From IMG/VR virus record IMGVR_UViG_3300030114_000029, positions 1-34,108 of that record: a stretch of DNA of 34,108 nucleotides; one strand, given 5' to 3'. The notes under the pieces are model-generated. The model did no database searches. It worked only from the letters and a program-made list of their open reading frames with translations, and was not told the DNA's origin. Of the stretch, positions 30,270 to 34,108 are shown one piece after another. The position numbers were made by a program, and so were the translations under genes. The stretch's first letter is position 1. Every line of letters begins with the position of its first letter. Source of the stretch: a virus.

Positions 30270-30842
30270 CTAGAAACCAATCTCAAAGTTCATCAGGTTG
30301 GCGACGTTGAGCCCTGCGGTGCCAAAGGTACCGGCCACGGCAAGATAGGCAACTGGATCGGCGGGGGGAACGGTAGTTGCGCCTTGCAGAACTGGAACAT
30401 TGCTTCCATTGATTCCGGTCAAGGTGGCAGCCAGCGCGGCTCTGGCATCGAACAGGTTATTGACGAGCTGGCTGAACGATCCAGACAGGATGCCGCTTTG
30501 CGAGTCAAAGATCAAGTCAGCCTCGATATACCAGCCGCCCCATGTGGTCGCGATCGCGCGTGCGGTTCCTGATCCGAGAGTCGTCCAGTTGGCGGCGGTG
30601 AGCGGGGTACCGGGGATGGTGAGCGCTCCAAGCAGTGTTGGTTTGAAGGTGTACGCGCCCACGGTGAGCGCATTGCCTTCGGCGCGAACACTGAATTTCC
30701 TGCCCTCGATCGCGAGTTTGCCGGGAACGGCCAGGACGTTGGGGCTGAGCGGGTTTGAAATGTTAGTGAAGACCTGGGCGGTGGCGACACTGCCGGTCAA
30801 GGGGTTTGCGGGTACTGCGCGTCTGATAGCCAGACTGCTCAT
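30270..30842 (-). CDS. Phage structural protein
   Basis: 190 aa from the ATG at 30842 with AAGGAGAT 5 nt upstream; the frame to 30863 is not used. The protein is beta-rich and Cys-free: KFSVRAEGNALTVGAYTFKP, then WYIEADLIFDSQSGILSGSF, SQLVNNLFDARAALA and TGINGSNVPVLQGA. I recognise the IEADL..DS.SG.L.G.FS.L.NN..D pattern from phage structural proteins, possibly head decoration or a head-tail component. It lies upstream of terminase. Confidence 0.65.
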   Translation of the reverse strand: MSSLAIRRAVPANPLTGSVATAQVFTNISNPLSPNVLAVPGKLAIEGRKFSVRAEGNALTVGAYTFKPTLLGALTIPGTPLTAANWTTLGSGTARAIATTWGGWYIEADLIFDSQSGILSGSFSQLVNNLFDARAALAATLTGINGSNVPVLQGATTVPPADPVAYLAVAGTFGTAGLNVANLMNFEIGF

Positions 30843-30876
30843 AAGGTGATCTCCTTGGAGCATCCCGCGGCTTGGG

Positions 30877-31293
30877 TCAATCTGCCGCGGGGCTCATGCT
30901 CGGAGCATCTTCTTTTTTACCTGCCTTTGCAAGCCGCAGCTTTTCCGCGCGCTGCAATTTCTCTTCTTCTGTCAGCCTGGGCCGCCCGCGTTCTCTCTTG
31001 GGCCGATTGACACTTTTGGCCTTCAAAATCGTCCTCTGCTCAGCGGGCAGGCTTCTACGCCATGCTTTAAACAGCTCTAGCTCTTCGGGGGTTGATGGCC
31101 GGTTGCACATCCGGCAGCGTGTGACAGTTCGTTTCTTTCTCCGAGCACTTTTCAGCACGATCGCATGTTCCTCGCGGCAGGTCACGGCCTTGCGCGCAAT
31201 GCGTTCATCTGAGATAGCCTCGCCGCAAACGACACAGTGAAAAGTTTCAAGTCCATCTTTGTACTTGTCTATCTCTGAGCGGTCAATAATCAT
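30877..31293 (-). CDS. Zinc-finger-like basic protein
   Basis: 138 aa. I choose the ATG at 31293, which overlaps the stop of a 31-aa ORF (ATGA) and has AAAGGGAAA upstream, over the longer TTG frame to 31365. Two CxxC motifs (HCVVCGEAIS and TRCRMCNRP) with an intervening Cys/His (TCREEHA) form one or two Zn sites. The remainder is a long Lys/Arg/Glu helix (KRERGRPRLTEEEKLQRAEK). It may bind nucleic acid; position next to RusA suggests DNA processing or regulation. Confidence 0.65.
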   Translation of the reverse strand: MIIDRSEIDKYKDGLETFHCVVCGEAISDERIARKAVTCREEHAIVLKSARRKKRTVTRCRMCNRPSTPEELELFKAWRRSLPAEQRTILKAKSVNRPKRERGRPRLTEEEKLQRAEKLRLAKAGKKEDAPSMSPAAD

Positions 31294-31385
31294 GGGCGGT
31301 TTCCCTTTGCGCAGTCGCGCAAGCCAGAAACAAACCATGCTCCGAGCAAAATCGCAGTTGGCCAAAACAGCCAGTCATATCCCAT
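31290..31385 (-). CDS. 31-aa hydrophobic small protein
   Basis: A short ORF from the ATG at 31385 with an excellent AGGAGA 4-5 nt upstream. It reads MGYDWLFWPTAILLGAWFVS and ends with a basic tail CAKGNRP. Its stop overlaps the next start as ATGA. This is a one-span membrane peptide with Trp/Phe at the interface. The signals are stronger than those of many longer genes in the window, so I consider it real. Possible roles include membrane tether or small holin/antiholin-like protein; none is shown. Confidence 0.6.
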   Translation of the reverse strand: MGYDWLFWPTAILLGAWFVSGLRDCAKGNRP

Positions 31386-31395
31386 CGTTCTCCTC

Positions 31396-31917
31396 TCAAT
31401 CCCTGTCCATACGGCGCACATGCACATGCACACATTCAGGCTCACCATAGACCTTATGCAGCTCGTAGCTGACCACCTGGGCGTCGTCTACATACAACAC
31501 GCCAGTGAGTGCGTCGGCGGTCGACCTGGCCAACTTGTCGAGATCCGGCTTTACTACAGGCATGGTGCGCGATGCCGATACCGATTTAGGCCGCGCAAAA
31601 ACAAAAGTCACTCCCACATGCACAGCCACGCCAGCCTCGGCAAACACATCATGCACGCCGATTGCGGCTCGCGCCCTCAATGCCTCAAAGCCCACCTGTT
31701 TGCGGTAGGGGTGCGTGCGCGGGTTGTCGCTTTTGAAGATGGTTCCGGGCAATCCGTTTTTGCGGGTGATGGCCACGCCGCTCATGCTGCCCTGGGGAGC
31801 TGCCTTGCAGTCGACAGTGAAACTAATCGAGCGTGGTTTGCTCTGAGCATCGGTATTGGGCGTGCGTGCTTCCACAAAATCTGTCCACGCCTGCCTGTCT
31901 CGCGCCATCCTCCCCAT
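31396..31917 (-). CDS. rusA: RusA-family Holliday junction resolvase
   Basis: 173 aa from the ATG at 31917 with GGAAGG about 10 nt upstream. The core fits RusA: an N-terminal strand SISFTVDCKAAPQGS, GVTFVFARP in the middle, then KPDLDKLARSTADALTGVLY and VDDAQVVSYELHKVYG. The aspartates of KPDxDKL...DxLTG-x-xxDDxQ are the metal-binding residues of the family. Such enzymes resolve branched phage DNA before packaging. It is the first gene of the long leftward operon, under the divergent promoter. Confidence 0.9.
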   Translation of the reverse strand: MGRMARDRQAWTDFVEARTPNTDAQSKPRSISFTVDCKAAPQGSMSGVAITRKNGLPGTIFKSDNPRTHPYRKQVGFEALRARAAIGVHDVFAEAGVAVHVGVTFVFARPKSVSASRTMPVVKPDLDKLARSTADALTGVLYVDDAQVVSYELHKVYGEPECVHVHVRRMDRD

Positions 31918-31920
31918 AGA

Positions 31921-31966
31921 TTGTTACCTTCCGTCTTATTCCATGATAATGATATAGTGTAAAACC
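31921..31966. promoter_or_regulatory. Divergent promoter region of late operon and RHH regulator
   Basis: Minus strand: TTTACA (31958-31963), 17 nt, AATAAG (31935-31940), leading to RusA. Plus strand: TATAGT (31953-31958) lies only 8 nt before the ATG of the RHH gene, which has no Shine-Dalgarno, so that message may be leaderless. The two promoters overlap, so a repressor bound here would control both directions. Confidence 0.5.
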
Positions 31967-32209
31967 ATGAGAAGCAACAGAAAGATTTCCGCCAAAAAAC
32001 CAAAGGGAACTGGTCTTGACAAGCTCATCCGGTTTGAAAACAGAGAACAGATCGAGTACATCGAAGAAGCGGCGCGGCGGCGTGGTTTCAGCTTTACCGC
32101 GTTTGCTCGTTTAGCTTGCACGGCGGTTGCTGGGCGAGTGATGGCGTTGCCAGTCGATCCGATCTTTGAAACTGTCGCAGACGCCTTAGATGAGGAGACG
32201 GCAGCCTGA
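31967..32209 (+). CDS. Ribbon-helix-helix regulator (DUF1778/CopG-like)
   Basis: 80 aa on the plus strand from the ATG at 31967; no Shine-Dalgarno is visible and the -10 lies just upstream, suggesting leaderless translation. A basic N-terminus (RSNRKISAKKPKG) precedes an RHH core: LDKLIRFENREQIEYIEEAA, then RRRGFSFTAFARLACTAVA. The F-E-N-R-E-Q-I..IE.AA.R.GF..TAFAR pattern is one I associate with small phage and plasmid regulators. Divergent from RusA and upstream of replication, it is well placed to control the early/late switch. Confidence 0.7.
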   Translation: MRSNRKISAKKPKGTGLDKLIRFENREQIEYIEEAARRRGFSFTAFARLACTAVAGRVMALPVDPIFETVADALDEETAA

Positions 32210-32570
32210 TTTGAGAAAAACTCAATAAGTGAGCAATTTGGAACAAGTCGATATAAGATTGGCGCGTAATGATGATCGTTCCCAGCGTGGCGCTGGAGCG
32301 GTTTCTTACGCTTTTTGTTCCCGTTCGCGCTCGCCCTGACGGTCACCGTCACACACTCCGTTCGCACACCATCCCGCTCTCCAACCGCATACCGAGTCAC
32401 CCACCGCGCACTCATTGCGCGGTACACGTGTCGGTGTACGTGTCGGTGTACGTGTCGGTGTGTGGACGCTACCGTCGCGGCGTAACCAGAAAAACGCGCG
32501 TTTGTTCACGCGATGTTATCGACAGAGCGTGTTTTAGAGAGTTTTTTGCTCTTAGAAATGAGGCTGATAA
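32210..32570 (+). other. 360-bp structured intergenic region, candidate replication origin
   Basis: No convincing gene. In order: a hairpin CCAGCG-TGG-CGCTGG (32282-32296); a 15-bp palindrome TGACGGT-C-ACCGTCA (32337-32351); a perfect 8-bp stem ACCGCGCA/TGCGCGGT with a 5-nt loop (32403-32423); three perfect tandem copies of a 12-mer (32426-32461); and TTATCGACA (32516-32524), one base from the DnaA-box consensus. GAGG before the next ATG serves the replication protein. This density of structure next to a replication gene suggests an origin or its control region. Confidence 0.5.
32426..32461. repeat. Three perfect tandem 12-bp repeats (ACGTGTCGGTGT)
   Basis: ACGTGTCGGTGT occurs three times head to tail without mismatch, immediately after an 8-bp hairpin and about 110 bp before the replication gene. 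It is an iteron-like array; the units are too short and unspaced for CRISPR. Confidence 0.75.
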
Positions 32571-33587
32571 ATGCCTGCAAAATGGCAGACCTGGATGCCG
32601 CGTCAGATCGACGCTTGGCATGGAAGTACCTTTGTTCAGTTTTCACATCCAGCAGCTCGCGACGGCTATGCCTGGCTGCTCGATAAGCAGTGGCAGTCTG
32701 AGGACTGTACAGTGCCTGACGATCAGCAGGAGTTGTCTGAATTGAGTGGTTTAGGGGCCGAGTTATGGGAGATACATGGGCCTAGAATCTTGCGAAAATT
32801 TCCTGTTTTTGAGGATGGAAAGAGGCGCAACCAGGTCTGTTATTTGCTTTGGTCGGAAGCCAAGAGAGTCTTTGAATCACGCCAAAAAGCCGCCCACGAA
32901 ACCAACCTAAAACGTGCGCAAAAATCCGAAGCCGCGCGATTGCGCCGCGCAGAGCGGACGGTGACCGTAACGCCGAGCCCACACACGAACAGGGACAGGT
33001 TAAAAGAGCAAGTACAAAAGCTACCCCCCCCAACCCCCCCGCAAAAAAAAGCGGGGGGGCTTGCATCGGTCGACCGTCAGGTGGCGCAGCGATCTGCGGC
33101 GAAGCTCGGAGCATCGCAGCTCGCAGCATCTAAAGGAAATGAAAGGCGAAAACGATCAGGAGGCCCTGTAACGGCCTCGGTGGAGGCGGGTGAGGGAAAG
33201 GGCCACGGCAAGTCTGGCGAGAGCACCAGCATACCTACAAAAAATGTTGCTCCTAGTGTCAAACAAGGGGTCAGACCCACAAAAGAGCAAAACGGGTTTG
33301 ATCGCCGGCATGAGGGTTTTCGGAGTGAAGTTTTTGCGTTCTGGCGGGAGTTGAATAAAGAGAGTCCAGAGTGCCCTTGGGGCGGGGGAGATCGAGCGCT
33401 GGCTGCGCTGCTCTCGGATGCTCCAAGCATGACGCTGGCAGAGTTCCGGCGGCTGCTCCACAACCGGGCCGCGTCGGAGATCAATTCGGCGGCGATTCCT
33501 AGCAGTTGGCTACGCAAGCTCAAGGAGTACTCGGCAGGGCCGCTTGATCGCTTTGGCAAGCCGTTCGGCGGTGGGCGTGTATTGTGA
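32571..33587 (+). CDS. DUF1376-like phage replication protein
   Basis: 338 aa from the ATG at 32571, GAGG 8 nt upstream. The N-terminal 120 residues resemble DUF1376/YdaU: MPRQIDAWHGSTFVQFSHPA, GYAWLLDKQWQSEDCTVPDD, then a Trp-containing helix and CYLLWSEAKRVFESRQKAA. A low-complexity linker with homopolymers follows (about residues 150-235). The C-terminal domain has EVFAFWRELNKESPECPWGG and NSAAIPSSWLRKLKEYSAGP, as in helicase-loader/initiator C-termini. It is likely the replication initiator or loader, acting at the structured region upstream. Confidence 0.7.
   Translation: MPAKWQTWMPRQIDAWHGSTFVQFSHPAARDGYAWLLDKQWQSEDCTVPDDQQELSELSGLGAELWEIHGPRILRKFPVFEDGKRRNQVCYLLWSEAKRVFESRQKAAHETNLKRAQKSEAARLRRAERTVTVTPSPHTNRDRLKEQVQKLPPPTPPQKKAGGLASVDRQVAQRSAAKLGASQLAASKGNERRKRSGGPVTASVEAGEGKGHGKSGESTSIPTKNVAPSVKQGVRPTKEQNGFDRRHEGFRSEVFAFWRELNKESPECPWGGGDRALAALLSDAPSMTLAEFRRLLHNRAASEINSAAIPSSWLRKLKEYSAGPLDRFGKPFGGGRVL
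33034..33059. repeat. Perfect C7GC-A8-GCG7 hairpin inside the replication gene
   Basis: A 9-bp all-GC stem closes an A8 loop within the linker-coding part of the replication gene, preceded by a further C8 run. It is in frame (PPQKKAGG). Such runs are prone to slippage and could act as a transcription pause or phase-variable site. Confidence 0.7.
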
Positions 33588-33662
33588 TGTTCCAAGCATG
33601 GCGGGTGCATTGCAACGTAATAATGCAGTAACGTGCTAGCCTGGACTGGCAGGAGGGGCGCA
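33588..33662 (+). other. Short gap before the small plus-strand gene
   Basis: 75 bp with TTGCAA at about 33612 and several GTAA/TAAT elements but no clear promoter pair; GGAGGGG just before the next ATG is its ribosome-binding site. No terminator seen. Confidence 0.3.
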
Positions 33663-33938
33663 ATGAAGGATGCCGTAGGCAATGAGCTGAAGCTGGGGGA
33701 TCTGGTGCTCTTGAATCTGGAGCGCCCTCAAACCGTGGGCCGTGTGCTGAGAATAGAAGAGGGCGGCCTGATTACAGGGATGCGCAAGGGTGGCGCTGAT
33801 GTTCGGCCTTCGCATCTGGTGATCGGGTTCAATCACACGATAGATTGTGATCCACGTAGCCCTGTGCCTTCAGTAATCGCTCTGCGTGATCCAGCCCCGC
33901 CATCTGAGGAACCTCCTGCCGAGAAACTACCTGATTAA
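33663..33938 (+). CDS. Small conserved protein of the replication arm
   Basis: 91 aa from the ATG at 33663, preceded by GGAGGGG; the frame back to 33633 is not used. It reads MKDAVGNELKLGDLVLLNLE then VGRVLRIEEGGLITG, a small beta-barrel-like (SH3/KOW-like) pattern. The C-terminus is Pro/Glu-rich (APPSEEPPAEKLPD). I recognise short D-x-G-N-x-L-x-x-GD-x-V proteins from phage genomes but know no function. It is the second gene of the rightward unit. Confidence 0.65.
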   Translation: MKDAVGNELKLGDLVLLNLERPQTVGRVLRIEEGGLITGMRKGGADVRPSHLVIGFNHTIDCDPRSPVPSVIALRDPAPPSEEPPAEKLPD

Positions 33939-33960
33939 ATAATTGCACCTGTAGCAAATA

Positions 33961-34108
33961 ATGCGACGAAAGCGGCAAGCGGTGCGCTGCTGCGTGGCAG
34001 TGCTGCGCCCGCATGGTGAAGTGAATGAAATCAAGATGGTGAACAAAGACAAGCATCTGAATATAAATAAAGATGGGATTGCAAACCTTGATTTGAACGC
34101 TTATAATC
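33961..34108 (+). CDS. Possible truncated ORF at the right edge
   Basis: Open from the ATG at 33961 to the end of the window (49 codons), starting MRRKRQAVRCCVAVLRPHGE. There is no Shine-Dalgarno, and a consensus-like promoter lies at its end, so this may equally be untranslated leader. Composition changes from GC-rich to AT-rich near 34030. Confidence 0.2.
   Translation, partial: MRRKRQAVRCCVAVLRPHGEVNEIKMVNKDKHLNINKDGIANLDLNAYN
34079..34107 (+). promoter_or_regulatory. Sigma70-type promoter at the right edge
   Basis: TTGCAA (34079-34084), a 17-nt spacer and a perfect TATAAT (34102-34107) on the plus strand, in locally AT-rich DNA. It should drive genes to the right of the window. Confidence 0.6.

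Noticed and set aside
31936-32427. Minus-strand ORF across the RHH gene
   Set aside because: Antisense to the RHH gene and across the promoter region; no supporting start.
32426-32461. Tandem repeats as a CRISPR array
   Set aside because: Units are 12 bp and contiguous with no spacers, and no cas genes are visible.
32269-32745. Plus-strand ORF through the candidate origin region
   Set aside because: It translates the tandem repeats into VSVYVSVYVSV and overlaps the replication gene out of frame; no ribosome-binding site.
33034-33133. Programmed -1 frameshift in the replication gene
   Set aside because: The -1 frame gives only about 28 codons of low-quality sequence and the 0-frame product has a sensible C-terminal domain; I keep it only as an unusual hairpin.
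1-34108. tRNA genes or an integrase/att site
   Set aside because: I saw no cloverleaf with conserved T-loop sequence and no tyrosine or serine recombinase among the frames; a dedicated scan could still find a tRNA.

Overview
The window is part of a double-stranded DNA tailed-phage genome, almost certainly a short-tailed (podovirus-like) phage. It carries a terminase large subunit, a portal, a scaffold-like protein, an N4-gp56-type major capsid protein, a large multidomain tail protein, very large internal-virion-type proteins, a tailspike and a probable lysis area. It has no tape-measure, tail-tube or sheath gene. GC content is high. The tail-fibre and spike modules resemble those I associate with phages of soil Acidobacteriota, so that is my best guess for the host, held weakly.

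Layout, read along the minus strand from right to left. A divergent promoter region at about 31.92-31.97 kb separates a rightward regulator/replication arm (RHH regulator, a structured 360-bp intergenic region, a DUF1376-like replication protein, a small conserved protein, then a strong promoter at the window edge) from a leftward late operon of about 28 kb. The late operon runs: RusA resolvase, tiny membrane ORF, Zn-binding protein, structural protein, His-rich protein, Zn-ribbon protein, terminase, two small ORFs, portal, Zn-ribbon protein, small protein, scaffold, major capsid protein, Zn-ribbon protein, Ig-like decoration protein with a frameshift signal, connector paralog 1, 57-aa basic protein, connector paralog 2, 1209-aa tail protein with an embedded Hint domain, GNAT-like protein, three internal/ejection-type proteins, hypothetical genes, wall-hydrolase-like protein, fibre, tailspike, membrane proteins. 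It ends at a clear Rho-independent terminator at 3.93-3.97 kb. Most junctions are ATGA, GTGA, TGATG or TGA-ATG couplings.

Left of that terminator is a second leftward operon: a short ParF-like ParA ATPase and a ParG-like ribbon-helix-helix protein, flanked on both sides by phased 11-bp direct repeats. An SbcC/SMC-like AAA ATPase and a string of small phage proteins follow and run off the left edge. This is the architecture of a type Ib plasmid partition cassette and suggests a phage-plasmid lifestyle. A third, shorter cluster of the same 11-bp repeats sits about 4 kb away, in front of the tail-fibre gene.

The observations most worth following are: (1) the ParA/RHH cassette with helically phased 11-bp repeats at three loci; (2) a dnaX-like slippery A-AAA-AAG sequence whose -1 frame adds a 43-residue tail that fills the gap to the next gene; (3) a 110-residue Hint (bacterial intein-like) domain inserted into a repeat of the large tail protein; (4) a hairpin-rich, tandem-repeat intergenic region resembling a replication origin; and (5) unannotated small genes (31 aa and 57 aa) with excellent translation signals. 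All functional calls come from reading the sequence; no database search was run.
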